Below, one piece after another: positions 47,296 to 57,795 of a stretch of 64,000 bases of DNA (the stretch's first letter is position 1; every line of letters starts with the position of its first letter). This stretch comes from Sphingobacteriia bacterium. Lineage in GTDB: Bacteria; Bacteroidota; Bacteroidia; Chitinophagales; Chitinophagaceae. The DNA lies in assembly GCA_947452295.1 (NCBI GenBank), contig CANGCK010000006.1:1-64000 (forward strand), written 5' to 3'. Under the pieces are notes generated by a model, which saw nothing but the letters and a program-made list of their open reading frames with translations, did not search any database and was not told the DNA's origin. The translations under genes and the position numbers were made by a program.

Positions 47296-49896
47296 TTATA
47301 TTTCTTCATTTCTAAAAACAACAACTCCATCGAACACATCTATTAACACTGATTTATTTCGATCAATTTCACCAGACAATATTTTTTTACTCAAGGTATT
47401 TACCAATTGTTTTTGAATAAGTCTTTTTAGTGGCCTTGCTCCTAGTTGGGGATCATATCCATTTTCAATTAAAAAATCAATTAAATAATCGCTGAATTTA
47501 ATTTGAATTCCACCTTCTGCAACTAATTTTTTTAATCCATTTAGCTGTATACGAACAATACCTCTTAATTCATTTTTTGCTAAAGGACTAAACATAATAA
47601 CTTCATCTACCCTATTTAAAAATTCAGGACGAATAGTTTGTTTCAGCAAGTTCATTACTTCTTCTTTTGCTGTTTCTGCTGCTTTTTCTAATTGGGTTTC
47701 ATTTACACCTTCATATGCGGCTTGTATTAAATGACTCCCCAAGTTACTGGTCATAATAATAATGGTATTTTTAAAATTCACCACCCTGCCTTTATTATCA
47801 GTTAATCTGCCATCATCTAATACTTGTAATAAAACATTCCAAACATCGGGATGAGCTTTTTCAATTTCATCTAGTAGTACCACACTGTAAGGTTTTCTTC
47901 TAACTGCTTCCGTCAATTGGCCTCCCTCATCATACCCAACATAGCCCGGAGGAGCACCAACTAATCTCGAAACAGTATGTTTTTCTTGATATTCACTCAT
48001 ATCAATACGAGTCATCATCGATTCATCATCAAATAAATATTCTGCCAATGCCTTAGCCAATTCAGTTTTTCCGACACCTGTTGTTCCTAGAAATATAAAT
48101 GAGCCAATTGGTTTTTTAGGATCTTGCAATCCAGCTCTGCTTCTTCTTATTGCATCAGCAACAGCAGTTATTGCTTCTTCTTGCCCTATTACTCTTTGGT
48201 GTAATTCTTCTTCTAAATTCAATAATTTTTCTCGCTCACTTTGCAACATTTTAGCAACAGGTATACCCGTTGCTTTAGCAATACTTTGTGCAATATCTTC
48301 CCCATCGACTTCCTCTTTTAACAAGCGTTTATCGCCACTATTTAGTAGTTGCTTGGTAATTTCTTCGATTAATGTTTCTTGCTCTTTTATTTTTCCATAC
48401 CTAATTTCCGCTACCAATCCATACTCACCATTTCTTTCTGCTTGTTCAGCTTGCAATTTAAATTGTTCGATATTTGCTTTAGCAGACTGCACTTTTTCTA
48501 CCAACTCTTTTTCTTGTTTCCATTTTGCTTTAAGAGTATCTCTTTCTACTGAAAGATTACTAATGTCAATTGATAAAACCTTTAATTTTTCTTCGTCATT
48601 TTCACGTTTTATAGCTTCTCTTTCAATTTCCAATTGACGAATTTGACGTTCTAGTTTGTCTAATTCTTCTGGCATTGAATTCATTTCAAGTCGAAGTTTA
48701 GCAGCACTTTCATCTATTAAATCAATCGCCTTATCTGGCAAAAAACGATCGGTAACATATCTATTGGACAATTCAACTGCAGCAATAATTGCCTCGTCTT
48801 TTATTCTTACATGATGATGTGTTTCATAACGATCTTTCAAACCTCGTAAAATGGAAATAGCATCTTCTACTGATGGTTCGTCAATTATTACTTTTTGAAA
48901 TCTTCGTTCTAGCGCTTTGTCTTTTTCAAAATATTTTTGGTATTCACCCAATGTTGTAGCACCTATAGCACGAAGTTCGCCTCTTGCCAAAGCAGGCTTT
49001 AAAATATTAGCGGCATCCATTGCACCTTCACCTCCACCAGCACCAACTAATGTGTGAATTTCATCGATGAAAAGAATAATATCCCCATCGCTATCAGTCA
49101 CTTCTTTTACTACACCTTTTAATCGTTCTTCAAACTCACCTTTGTATTTAGCGCCGGCAATCAGCTGACCCATATCTAGTCCATATACAATTTTAGATTT
49201 TAAATTTTCAGGGACATCCCCATTAATAATCCGCATAGCCAATCCTTCCACAATAGCTGTTTTGCCCACTCCGGGCTCTCCTACTAAAATTGGATTATTT
49301 TTAGACCTTCTGGTTAAAATGTGTAACGTTCTTCTAATCTCTTCATCACGACCAATTACAGGATCTAATTTACCATCACGCGCCAACTGGTTTAAATTTT
49401 TAGCATACTTGTTCAGCATGTTTAATTGCGTTTCCTGGGCTTGAGAATGTATTGTTTCTCCTTTACGCAATTCTTTTATTGCAGAAACCAAACCTTTTTC
49501 TGTTAAACCAGCTGATTTTAATAATTGTGCACTGGAATCATTCACCTGAATAAGACCAATAAGCAAATGTTCTGCGGTAATAAATTCGTCTTTAAACAAA
49601 CCTAAGGCTGCATTGGCTTTGAGCAATACATTATTGAATTCTCTACCTGAAGATTGCGCCGGTTCACCTTGTTGCACTTTGGGTAATTTATGCAATAATT
49701 CGTTGAGTTTACTTTCTAAAAAAGCAGGATTAACGTTATTTTTTTTCAATAAAAAAGCTGTAGCTGAGTCTTTTTCAGTTAACAATGCTTTTAACAAATG
49801 CTCCGTTTCAATAGTAGGATTTGAAGCGCTGTAAGCCAACTGTTGTGCAGACTGAATTAGTTCCTGTGCTTTAATCGTATAATTATTTAAGTTCAT
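47296..49896 (-). CDS. clpB: ATP-dependent disaggregase ClpB
   Basis: An 866-residue AAA+ protein with an N domain (1-145), AAA1 with Walker A GEPGVGKT (206-213) and Walker [15 protein letters not shown], a coiled-coil middle domain (about 405-530) and AAA2 with [13 protein letters not shown] and [15 protein letters not shown]. With DnaK it re-solubilises aggregated proteins. It has the ClpB middle domain and lacks a ClpP-docking IGF loop. No CIRCE operator is visible upstream, so heat control, if any, is by another means. Confidence 0.97.
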   Translation of the reverse strand: MNLNNYTIKAQELIQSAQQLAYSASNPTIETEHLLKALLTEKDSATAFLLKKNNVNPAFLESKLNELLHKLPKVQQGEPAQSSGREFNNVLLKANAALGLFKDEFITAEHLLIGLIQVNDSSAQLLKSAGLTEKGLVSAIKELRKGETIHSQAQETQLNMLNKYAKNLNQLARDGKLDPVIGRDEEIRRTLHILTRRSKNNPILVGEPGVGKTAIVEGLAMRIINGDVPENLKSKIVYGLDMGQLIAGAKYKGEFEERLKGVVKEVTDSDGDIILFIDEIHTLVGAGGGEGAMDAANILKPALARGELRAIGATTLGEYQKYFEKDKALERRFQKVIIDEPSVEDAISILRGLKDRYETHHHVRIKDEAIIAAVELSNRYVTDRFLPDKAIDLIDESAAKLRLEMNSMPEELDKLERQIRQLEIEREAIKRENDEEKLKVLSIDISNLSVERDTLKAKWKQEKELVEKVQSAKANIEQFKLQAEQAERNGEYGLVAEIRYGKIKEQETLIEEITKQLLNSGDKRLLKEEVDGEDIAQSIAKATGIPVAKMLQSEREKLLNLEEELHQRVIGQEEAITAVADAIRRSRAGLQDPKKPIGSFIFLGTTGVGKTELAKALAEYLFDDESMMTRIDMSEYQEKHTVSRLVGAPPGYVGYDEGGQLTEAVRRKPYSVVLLDEIEKAHPDVWNVLLQVLDDGRLTDNKGRVVNFKNTIIIMTSNLGSHLIQAAYEGVNETQLEKAAETAKEEVMNLLKQTIRPEFLNRVDEVIMFSPLAKNELRGIVRIQLNGLKKLVAEGGIQIKFSDYLIDFLIENGYDPQLGARPLKRLIQKQLVNTLSKKILSGEIDRNKSVLIDVFDGVVVFRNEEI

Positions 49897-49987
49897 AGTA
49901 TATTTAATTTTGAGTTACATTAAATTTATAAATGCCCTAACTTTAACCATTCAACAAAACATACTCCAATACTAAAAATCGGAAAAT

Positions 49988-51037
49988 ATGTCGCATAAAC
50001 ACTTATCACGCTGCGTAATCGGCAGTTTATTATTAGCTTTCCTGCTATTCTTTCAGCCTTCTAAAGCGCAATATAATTTCACTGAGGTAGATGCCTTGTT
50101 AGATGCCAACAAAAAAGAAATAGATGAATCATTTTGTATACAATTATACAAAGATGGTAAAATCATTTACAACAAATCAGTGGGTGAATTTACAGGTAAA
50201 ACACAAGCACCCATTGCAAGTTGCAGCAAATGGTTAACTGCGGCATTAATAATGGTACTGGTAGACGAGGGAAAACTATCTTTAGATGACAGGGTGAGCA
50301 AATACATACCACTTTTTAGTAAGTATAGTAAAGGATATATAACCATCAAACAATGTTTGGCGCATTTAACTGGAATAGAATCAGAACCAATTAAATTATC
50401 CTCTATACTTCAAAGAACAAAATATTATTCGCTTGAAGAAGAAGTGAATGATTTTGCATCGAAAAAGGAAATAGCTGCAAATCCGGGTATCGAATTTCGG
50501 TATAGTAATATAGGGATGAATATAGCGGGAAGGGTTGCTGAAATAGTTTCCAAAAAAAATTTTGATCAAATTATGCAAGAAAAATTATTACGACCATTGC
50601 AAATGCGCAATACCAGTTTTTCGAGCTTTAATGCACCAAATCCTTCTGGAGGAGCTGTTTCAACAGCAAATGACTATATGAATTTTCTGAGTATGTTATT
50701 GAATAAAGGTATGTTTAATGGGAAACGAATTTTAAGTGAACAATCTATAGGAATGATGCATACTACACAAACAAACGGACCAATGATAAAATACGCGCCA
50801 AAAATTGCAGCGGGATATAATTATGGCTTAGGAGAATGGATTCAAGAAACTGATGAAAAGGGCAATGCTACAGTAGTGTCGAGTCCTGGATTATTTGGCA
50901 CTTGGCCAGTTATCGATATGTGCAGAGGATATGCTGCAATTGTTTTTACAAAGAATTTGATTACTGAAGAAAAAAGGGAATTATATGGAAAAATAAAAGA
51001 ATCAATCAATCAGCAAATTGTAGAAAATTGTAAGTAA
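49988..51037 (+). CDS. Exported serine hydrolase, beta-lactamase/DD-peptidase family (class C-like)
   Basis: A 349-residue protein with a signal peptide (cleavage near KAQ, residue 28). The SxxK motif is SCSK (Ser78-Lys81), the second motif is YSN (in FRYSNIGM), and the third is not a canonical KTG/HSG but lies near SSPGLFGTW. It resembles EstB/class C beta-lactamase-type hydrolases that may be esterases or peptidases, rather than a proven resistance enzyme. It is followed after 10 bases by the channel-like gene and then queG, suggesting an operon. Confidence 0.85.
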   Translation: MSHKHLSRCVIGSLLLAFLLFFQPSKAQYNFTEVDALLDANKKEIDESFCIQLYKDGKIIYNKSVGEFTGKTQAPIASCSKWLTAALIMVLVDEGKLSLDDRVSKYIPLFSKYSKGYITIKQCLAHLTGIESEPIKLSSILQRTKYYSLEEEVNDFASKKEIAANPGIEFRYSNIGMNIAGRVAEIVSKKNFDQIMQEKLLRPLQMRNTSFSSFNAPNPSGGAVSTANDYMNFLSMLLNKGMFNGKRILSEQSIGMMHTTQTNGPMIKYAPKIAAGYNYGLGEWIQETDEKGNATVVSSPGLFGTWPVIDMCRGYAAIVFTKNLITEEKRELYGKIKESINQQIVENCK

Positions 51038-51047
51038 ATAATAGCAG

Positions 51048-51422
51048 ATGAGCAATTTAAACACAAGAAGGCACTACTTTTTTCATAGTTACGAACATAA
51101 GCGAGAGCCTATCGCAAGTAGAAAAACATTTTTAAAACGAATGTATATAAATACTTTGCTAACGATACTATTGTTATTTTTTTGTTTAATGATTGGTGTT
51201 GTTGGTTATAAGTTTGGAGGGCCAATGAGTTGGATTGATGCACTTCATAATGCATCAATGATTTTAAGTGGGATGGGTCCTGTAGTAGAAATAAAAACTT
51301 TTTCGGGAAAACTTTTTTCTTCATTCTATGCATTATTTAGTGGTGTAGCTTTTATTACTAATATTGGATTATTGATTGCGCCTCTGGCACATCGCTTTTT
51401 TCATATTCTACACGCAGAATAA
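51048..51422 (+). CDS. Two-helix membrane protein with potassium-channel-like pore module
   Basis: A 124-residue protein: basic N-terminus (1-32), helix 1 (33-55), an amphipathic re-entrant-type segment (62-74), a short GMG-containing stretch (75-77), then TxxGKLF (84-90) and helix 2 (88-111). The layout and the TxxG[RK]xF motif after the loop follow two-transmembrane K+ channels, but the TVGYGD filter is replaced by SGMGPV (74-79) with one residue inserted. No RCK or cyclic-nucleotide domain follows; the tail is short (RFFHILHAE). I know no assigned function. Conductance, if any, is unproven. Confidence 0.65.
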   Translation: MSNLNTRRHYFFHSYEHKREPIASRKTFLKRMYINTLLTILLLFFCLMIGVVGYKFGGPMSWIDALHNASMILSGMGPVVEIKTFSGKLFSSFYALFSGVAFITNIGLLIAPLAHRFFHILHAE

Positions 51423-51459
51423 ATAATTAATTGCTAATAAACTTAACTTGAAAATAGCT

Positions 51460-52401
51460 ATGTTGCAAATTCAACAAAACAGTCAATTCATCAAACAAAT
51501 TGCCCAGCAATTTGGATTTGACTATTGCGGCATAGCAAAAGCGGTTAAGTTAGATGATGATGCCCGACGTTTAGAACAATGGTTATTGAAGGGAATGAAT
51601 GGGAAAATGGGCTATATGGAAAACCATTTTGATTTAAGAATTGATCCGCAAAAATTAGTACCCGGGGCAAAATCAGTTATTACCTTATTGATGAATTACT
51701 ATCCAAGCAATTGGCAAGAAGATGGTACTCCAAATATATCTAAATACGCATGGGGTAAAGATTATCATGAGGTAATAAGAAGAAAGCTGCATTTTGTTAT
51801 TGAGTCTTTAAAGCCTCAATTGGGTAATTTTGCAGCAAGGGGATTTGTTGATTCGGCGCCAGTATTAGAACGAAGTTGGGCTTTAAGAAGTGGATTAGGT
51901 TGGTTAGGAAAAAATGGCAACTTAATAAACAAAGAACAGGGTTCCTTTTTTTTTATAGCCACCATAATTGTTGATCTAGAATTATTTTATGATGATCCAA
52001 TTGCTAAAGATTATTGTGGTACATGCACAAAGTGCATCGACAATTGCCCTACAGATGCAATACAAGAAAACAAAGTAGTTGATGGGAGCAAGTGCATTAG
52101 TTACTTCACTATTGAGTTAAAAGATGCATTGATACCTCAAGCAATGAAAGGGAAGTTTCAAAATTGGTTATTTGGATGTGATGTTTGCCAAGATGTTTGT
52201 CCGTGGAATAGGTTTAGCCAACCGCATCGGGAAGAAGCCTTTGCTCCCATCCCCGAAATACTACATTTGAAAAAAGATGATTGGACGCAGTTAACTGAAG
52301 AAGCATTCCGGGAAATATTTAAAGAAAGTCCATTGAAGAGAGCCAAGTACTCTGGAATACAAAGGAATTTACAATTTATTTCCTTTGACCCTATCGATTG
52401 A
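51460..52401 (+). CDS. queG: Epoxyqueuosine reductase QueG
   Basis: A 313-residue cobalamin- and [4Fe-4S]-dependent enzyme that reduces epoxyqueuosine to queuosine at tRNA position 34. Two ferredoxin-type clusters are visible: CGTCTKCIDNCP and GCDVCQDVCPW. The active-site region RGFVDSAPVLERSWA and the WLGKNGNLI segment are typical. A TTG at 51448 would add four residues; the ATG at 51460 is preferred. Last gene of the apparent three-gene unit; no other que genes are here. Confidence 0.95.
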   Translation: MLQIQQNSQFIKQIAQQFGFDYCGIAKAVKLDDDARRLEQWLLKGMNGKMGYMENHFDLRIDPQKLVPGAKSVITLLMNYYPSNWQEDGTPNISKYAWGKDYHEVIRRKLHFVIESLKPQLGNFAARGFVDSAPVLERSWALRSGLGWLGKNGNLINKEQGSFFFIATIIVDLELFYDDPIAKDYCGTCTKCIDNCPTDAIQENKVVDGSKCISYFTIELKDALIPQAMKGKFQNWLFGCDVCQDVCPWNRFSQPHREEAFAPIPEILHLKKDDWTQLTEEAFREIFKESPLKRAKYSGIQRNLQFISFDPID

Positions 52402-52734
52402 TTTTACCCCCCCTTTTTAATACGCTGTTGAAATAACACGAAATACATTCAACTATTATATGTTGTTGATTTAATATCAATAAATTATCTGTTTCAATGC
52501 AGCAAAAAATCAATAAATATTGTCAAATTATACATATAACTTATTTTTTATAAATTATATATATAAAAGCGTTACATAAATTTTAATAAATACCGCATTA
52601 TATTGCACAAAACATCAACATAACTAAGGTATTGTTGATTTAAATCAAATTTTACTGCAATAAACAGCATTTAAAACGCTACTTTTATATATTTTTTTAT
52701 AAATTTATTTTTTTACAAATTAAAAAACAAGCAT
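52402..52734 (+). other. AT-rich leader upstream of the SusC-like gene
   Basis: This 333-base gap contains no reading frame I can support. It is markedly AT-rich and ends with long T and A tracts (about 52681-52732) directly before the susC start. I see no clear TTTG-N19-TAnnTTTG promoter and no hairpin resembling a riboswitch. It most likely holds the regulated promoter and leader of the susC/susD pair. Confidence 0.4.
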
Positions 52735-55700
52735 ATGAATTTTAACGATTGCAAGTTGAGGGGAATGCCCAAAATGCTGATGTTTATTTTTGGCATAGCA
52801 CTTACACTCAACTTAAATGCCCAAACAGTAATTAAAGGAAAGGTGACCGACAACAAAGGGTTACCTATTGTCGGGGCATCTATACAAATTAAGCATACTG
52901 GTTCTGGAACTGCCACAGGAGTAGATGGCAGCTACCAATTGACAGTAAATTTAAAAACTGGTAAACACGACTTGATTGTTTCATCAATTGGCTATAAATC
53001 CAGCGAGAAATCGATTGCAGTTGCGAGTACATCTGGCAGTTTAACAATTGATGCGGTATTAAAAGAAGATGCGGCCGGATTAGACGAAGTAGTGGTAACA
53101 GGAACGTCTCAAGGAACTACAAAAAAACAATTGGGTAACTTTATCGGAACAGTAAAAGGAAGCCAACTGGCCAATGCGGCATCATCAAATGCCTTATCAG
53201 CATTACAAGGAAAAGTACCAGGTGCTCAAATTACCCAAAACTCAGGTGATCCTGCGGGAGGGATGACTGTTAAACTACGCGGTGTAAACTCAATATCAGG
53301 TTCTTCTGATCCGCTATATATTGTTGATGGTGTTATTATAAACAATGCGAGTGCTAGAGTAACCAATGCCAGCAGCGACTATGACGCGGTAGGAAGTGTT
53401 GGACAGAATCGGATGGTTGACATCAATCCAAACGACATTGATCGCATAGAGGTTTTAAATGGTGCAGCTGCTGCTGCAATATATGGTAGTAGAGCCAATG
53501 CTGGTGTAGTACAAATTTTCACCAAAAGGGGAAGCACAGGTGCACCAAAAGTAACCTTCAGCTCTAAGGTGAATATGAATGAATTGAGAAAAAGATTGAA
53601 CTTTAATGCTTCGCCTACTAAGTTTGGTGGACCTACTGATGGCGTGGGTGCATTAACTCAAGATATCATCACTGCACCATTTGCAACTAATACAACTGCG
53701 GTTACAAGATATGATTATCAAGATGATATTTTTAGAACCGGCCTTGGAACTGACAACAATCTTTCGATAACAGGTGGTCAAGATAAAATGAGGTATTTTG
53801 CTTCATTGAATTACAACAATAACCAAGGTATTATTAAGGGGACAGACAATACCAGATTTGGATTCAGATTAAATGTAGACAATAATGTAAACAAATGGCT
53901 ATCATGGAATGCAGGCATCAATTATACCAATAATGCAACCAATGAAAAGCCTGATGGGAATACCTTCTTTTCTCCATTGAATTCAATTACCATCATCGGA
54001 AACTTTCACAATATTAGCGCGAGAGATGCAAATGGCAACTTACAAGCAGTGGGTGAAAGAGGACGTTTAAATCCACTTACAGTTATCAATGATATTAAAC
54101 AGAGAAATGTAACCAACAGAACCATTTCTAACGCAGGATTTAAACTATATCCTGTTAAAGGGTTAGTAGTTGATTATTCAGCCGGCATTGATAATATCAG
54201 CCAAAATGGAACAACCTATATCCCTCCTTTTACGTATAATGCAAGTACTTCATTTTATGGTGGTGGATTAACATTAGATCCAACATTAAATGGCTATGCA
54301 AGTGCTGCAAGTTTCAATTCTACCTTTTTTAATCATGATTTGAACATTACTTATTCAGCACAATTGGCATCTACAATTGCATCGGTAACGCAATTGGGAT
54401 ATTCAGAACAATACGAAAAATCACAATTTATCCTTGCACAAAGTAGAGGATTACTACCAGGTATTTCAACAGCTACTGGTGGTAGCACCTTATTACCCAA
54501 CCAAGACGCAAGAGCTGAACGCTCTATAAGAGGTTTCTTTTTACAACAAAACTTTAAATTCAACAATCAGTTTTTTGTAACAGCAGCAGGGAGAATAGAT
54601 GGATCAAGCGTATTTGACAAAAACAATAGAAATTTCTTCTACCCTAAAGTAAGTGGAAACTATGTTATATCTGAATCAGATTATTTTAAAAAATTATCGG
54701 TTGCTAAATATGTAAATACCTTTAAAATACGTGCAGCTTATGGAGAGAGCGGTAACTTAACAGGTATTGGCGCTTATGATCGTTTTAATATTTACAATGT
54801 ATCCCCCATACTTGGCAGAACAAGTTTAACTTCTTCTACAACAACAGTTAGTAGTGATTTAAAACCTGAACGTCAGAAAGAATTAGAAATAGGAACAGAT
54901 TTGTCTTTATTAGACAATAGGGTTCAAATCACTTTCAACTATTATAATAAACAAGTAATTGATTTATTAGTGCCTAATATTAGTGTTGCACCAAGTAGTG
55001 GATTTGCATCAGCCAGTAAAAACATTGGCTCATTAAGAAACAAAGGGTTTGAGATAATGGTTACTGCAACTCCAATTAAATCGAAAGACTTCCGTTGGGA
55101 AATAACAGGTAACTACAATAGGAACAAAAATAGAGTTGAAAACTTAGGTGTGCCATTTTTAACTACTTCAATGGGTAATGGCGCAACATTTGCACTGATT
55201 CCTGGTTATGACGCGCCTGTATTTTACTCTACCTTTTATGCGAGAGATGCAAATGGCAATCAATTGTTGAACACACAAGGGATACCAGTAACAGCAAGAG
55301 GACCAGTGGCAAATGGGCAACCATTCGGCATCCCAACAGTTGATGCAGCTACAGGTTTACCATATACAACAGGTGCAAATTCTACCATCTTAAGAGGTGT
55401 ATTAGGTTCACCTAATCCAACTTATACTACAACCTTAATCAATAGTTTCACCTTTAAAAAATGGACGATTGGTTTCCAATTAGATCGTGTTGCTGGAAAC
55501 AAAGTGTTTAATGCAGATTTCAGAACAAGACAAGGTGTGGGTAATGGAAGTGAATATGCGCAGCTAGAGCAGATGGGTTTATTACCTCGCGGCTATATTA
55601 CTGGCAACTACAATATTGAAGAATGGAGAGTAGAAGATGGGTCATTTACCAAACTGCGTGAATTATCCTTGAGTTTTGCATTTGGAAAAATCAATAAACT

Positions 55701-55875
55701 ATTCAACAACCTAACAGTTAGCTTTTCTGGAAGGAACATTCATTCTTGGGATAGTTACAGAGGATATGATCCTGAAACCAATTCAACTGGACAAAACAGC
55801 GTATACAGAGGGGTAGATTTTGGGAATATACCTATTCCAAGGACCTATCAATTGGGTGTAGTAGCTAATTTCTAA
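52735..55875 (+). CDS. SusC/RagA-type TonB-linked outer-membrane transporter
   Basis: A 1046-residue receptor: signal sequence (to about residue 30, ending NAQ), a carboxypeptidase-regulatory domain (34-115, IKGKVTDNKGLPIVGASI), a TonB box-like LDEVVVTG (about 117-124), then a plug with the SusC signature segment PLYIVDGVIINNA, and a barrel ending VVANF. Coupled 19 bases later to a SusD-like lipoprotein, it forms an uptake pair for glycans or peptides. The initial Met may instead be Met11 or Met14. No carbohydrate-active enzymes are nearby, so the substrate is unknown. Confidence 0.93.
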   Translation: MNFNDCKLRGMPKMLMFIFGIALTLNLNAQTVIKGKVTDNKGLPIVGASIQIKHTGSGTATGVDGSYQLTVNLKTGKHDLIVSSIGYKSSEKSIAVASTSGSLTIDAVLKEDAAGLDEVVVTGTSQGTTKKQLGNFIGTVKGSQLANAASSNALSALQGKVPGAQITQNSGDPAGGMTVKLRGVNSISGSSDPLYIVDGVIINNASARVTNASSDYDAVGSVGQNRMVDINPNDIDRIEVLNGAAAAAIYGSRANAGVVQIFTKRGSTGAPKVTFSSKVNMNELRKRLNFNASPTKFGGPTDGVGALTQDIITAPFATNTTAVTRYDYQDDIFRTGLGTDNNLSITGGQDKMRYFASLNYNNNQGIIKGTDNTRFGFRLNVDNNVNKWLSWNAGINYTNNATNEKPDGNTFFSPLNSITIIGNFHNISARDANGNLQAVGERGRLNPLTVINDIKQRNVTNRTISNAGFKLYPVKGLVVDYSAGIDNISQNGTTYIPPFTYNASTSFYGGGLTLDPTLNGYASAASFNSTFFNHDLNITYSAQLASTIASVTQLGYSEQYEKSQFILAQSRGLLPGISTATGGSTLLPNQDARAERSIRGFFLQQNFKFNNQFFVTAAGRIDGSSVFDKNNRNFFYPKVSGNYVISESDYFKKLSVAKYVNTFKIRAAYGESGNLTGIGAYDRFNIYNVSPILGRTSLTSSTTTVSSDLKPERQKELEIGTDLSLLDNRVQITFNYYNKQVIDLLVPNISVAPSSGFASASKNIGSLRNKGFEIMVTATPIKSKDFRWEITGNYNRNKNRVENLGVPFLTTSMGNGATFALIPGYDAPVFYSTFYARDANGNQLLNTQGIPVTARGPVANGQPFGIPTVDAATGLPYTTGANSTILRGVLGSPNPTYTTTLINSFTFKKWTIGFQLDRVAGNKVFNADFRTRQGVGNGSEYAQLEQMGLLPRGYITGNYNIEEWRVEDGSFTKLRELSLSFAFGKINKLFNNLTVSFSGRNIHSWDSYRGYDPETNSTGQNSVYRGVDFGNIPIPRTYQLGVVANF

Positions 55876-55894
55876 TCTTGTTAATATAATTTAT

Positions 55895-57202
55895 ATGAAA
55901 AAAATATTTTTAATTCTATTTGCTGGTGTTGCATTGATATCCTGCAAACAAGAGTTTGTAAATCCTGGAGCTATCAATAGTTCGGATGCATTTTCAACAC
56001 CAAGAACATTGGCCGGCGTAGCTGTTGGTTTACAAAATGTTTACAGCAATGGTAGAACTAGTCCAGTATATACTTCCATTACTGCTGCAGGTGCTTTAAC
56101 CAACGAGTTTAAGCTAATGAATGCGGGCAATACAGATGAGGCGAATTTATTTACTGGTGGTGCTGCAGTAGATAATTTAAATGGCATTGTTGGCAATATG
56201 TGGGCCATGAATAATAAAATTATTTATGATGCAGATAATGTGCTAAATGGAGCAAACGCATTAGGCGATAAAAATTATGCGAGTGGTTTAATTGCGTATG
56301 CAAGTATTTACAAAGCATTGGCGATAGGCAACCTTTGCATGTTTTTTGAAAAAGTGCCAAGCGCCCCCGGAACACAATCAGCACCTGCTTCTTTCCAGAC
56401 AAGAATTGATGGATTTAAAAGAGCGGTTACTACCTTAACTACAGCAAAAGCAGCATTAACTGCTAATGCGCCAAGTGCAAGTTTTTTTGCAAATGTACCA
56501 TCTAGCGTAGACCTTTCTTTTTTTACAAATACCATTAATGCTTTAATTGCCAGATATAGTTTATTTGCTGGTGATTATACCAACGCGCTAACTGCAGCAA
56601 ATGCTGTACCGATGAATTATTCGGGTGCTGTCATTGCTTTTGATGCAGTTGTTACCAACCCAATATTCACTACTGTAACTTCCTCTAACAACGTTTATCA
56701 AATTTTAGATTCTACACTAGGCTTACCTGCTGCGCTGGTACCCGACATTACTGATTTACGTATCCCATTTTATACAAGTATTAATGCAGCTGTTGCACCA
56801 AGATACCGGATAAAAGGTTTTTATGGTGCTACCACATCATCCATACCAATTTATATGCCAGATGAAATGCGATTAATTAAGGCGGAGTGCTATGTAAAAC
56901 AAGCAACCCCCGACTTAACCAATGCAGTAACGGAAATAAATGCAGTACGGCAACAATTGCCTGCAAGTGATCCATTTGGCATAGGCGGTGGGCTATCGGC
57001 TTATAGTGGAACAGTTGATGCGGTATCATTAACTGATGAAATATATCGTCAACGTTGCATTGAGCTATGCATGAGTGGAATGCGATTAGAAGACAATAGA
57101 AGATTAGGCAGATCAGCCACAGAAAGAAAAAGGACATTCTTCCCTTATCCCTATAAGGAAAGGGATAACAATCCTAATACTCCGACCGATCCAACTAACT
57201 AA
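55895..57202 (+). CDS. SusD/RagB-type outer-membrane lipoprotein
   Basis: A 435-residue lipoprotein (lipobox GVALISC, Cys17) with the alpha-helical SusD fold. The C-terminal RCIELCMSGMRLEDNRRLGR (about 388-407) is typical of RagB/SusD. SusD proteins form the lid over the SusC barrel and capture substrate. It is shorter than many relatives (about 500-600), so some substrate-binding loops are reduced. Terminated by a strong hairpin at 57222-57262. Confidence 0.9.
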   Translation: MKKIFLILFAGVALISCKQEFVNPGAINSSDAFSTPRTLAGVAVGLQNVYSNGRTSPVYTSITAAGALTNEFKLMNAGNTDEANLFTGGAAVDNLNGIVGNMWAMNNKIIYDADNVLNGANALGDKNYASGLIAYASIYKALAIGNLCMFFEKVPSAPGTQSAPASFQTRIDGFKRAVTTLTTAKAALTANAPSASFFANVPSSVDLSFFTNTINALIARYSLFAGDYTNALTAANAVPMNYSGAVIAFDAVVTNPIFTTVTSSNNVYQILDSTLGLPAALVPDITDLRIPFYTSINAAVAPRYRIKGFYGATTSSIPIYMPDEMRLIKAECYVKQATPDLTNAVTEINAVRQQLPASDPFGIGGGLSAYSGTVDAVSLTDEIYRQRCIELCMSGMRLEDNRRLGRSATERKRTFFPYPYKERDNNPNTPTDPTN

Positions 57203-57221
57203 GTTTAGTAAATCGATCTCA

Positions 57222-57262
57222 AATAAAGCAGCCCTTCGGAAAATCTGAAGGGCTGCTTTATT
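57222..57262 (+). terminator. Terminator of the susC-susD operon
   Basis: A 16-bp perfect stem (AATAAAGCAGCCCTTC 57222-57237, GAAGGGCTGCTTTATT 57247-57262) with a nine-base loop. T-rich ends occur on both sides, and it lies 19 bases after the susD stop, so it may also serve the opposite-strand gene ending at 57301. Confidence 0.92.
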
Positions 57263-57300
57263 ATATTCTTTGCCCAATCAATAGGCAATTAGATAAATAT

Positions 57301-57792
57301 TTATTTCTCCGCAAGTTTTTTTAGGTTGGCCAAATTTTGTTCTAATCTTGCTCCAATAATTTTATCATTCATCATAGAACCAAATTTCTCCCAAGGATAC
57401 CAATGCAAATGCTGAACAAATTGCCACTGAACTACTGTTGTTGTAGAAGCACTTCCTCCGGTAATCAATCGAATAGTACTTATTTGTGCAGGAGCGTTAG
57501 CAGCTTCCCACTTAGTAATATAAGTAGAATCTGTTTTAGCGATTAGTGAAACAATTGTATTTCCTAATAAAGCAGAATCGGCATTGTATACTTTAACAAT
57601 TGAAAGATTCATCCCCTCTACCCATTGATTCCACAAACGCATATCTCTAACCAAGGAATCAATTTTAGCGCTGGGTGCACTTATATCAGTAGCGCGTGAA
57701 ACAATAACTTCAGAAGGGAATAACAAACTTATCAATAAGACCATTATAACCATAACAGCAACACTTATTATCCCGAATTTAACTACACGCAT
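57301..57792 (-). CDS. Membrane-anchored SRPBCC (START-like) domain protein
   Basis: A 163-residue protein with one N-terminal helix (about 6-26) and an SRPBCC/polyketide-cyclase-like fold (30-160; SRATDISAPSAKIDSLVRDM, VVQWQFVQHLHWYPWEKF). Such domains bind hydrophobic ligands. It follows the ABC-2 permease gene by 3 bases in one transcription unit with sppA. Ligand unknown. Confidence 0.75.
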   Translation of the reverse strand: MRVVKFGIISVAVMVIMVLLISLLFPSEVIVSRATDISAPSAKIDSLVRDMRLWNQWVEGMNLSIVKVYNADSALLGNTIVSLIAKTDSTYITKWEAANAPAQISTIRLITGGSASTTTVVQWQFVQHLHWYPWEKFGSMMNDKIIGARLEQNLANLKKLAEK

Positions 57793-57795
57793 ATA

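Noticed and set aside
49897..49987. Heat-shock operator (CIRCE) before clpB
   Set aside because: No TTAGCACTC-N9-GAGTGCTAA-like repeat is present upstream of clpB.
49988..51037. True beta-lactamase call
   Set aside because: SxxK and YSN motifs are present, but the third motif is not a canonical KTG, and this family includes many esterases and peptidases.
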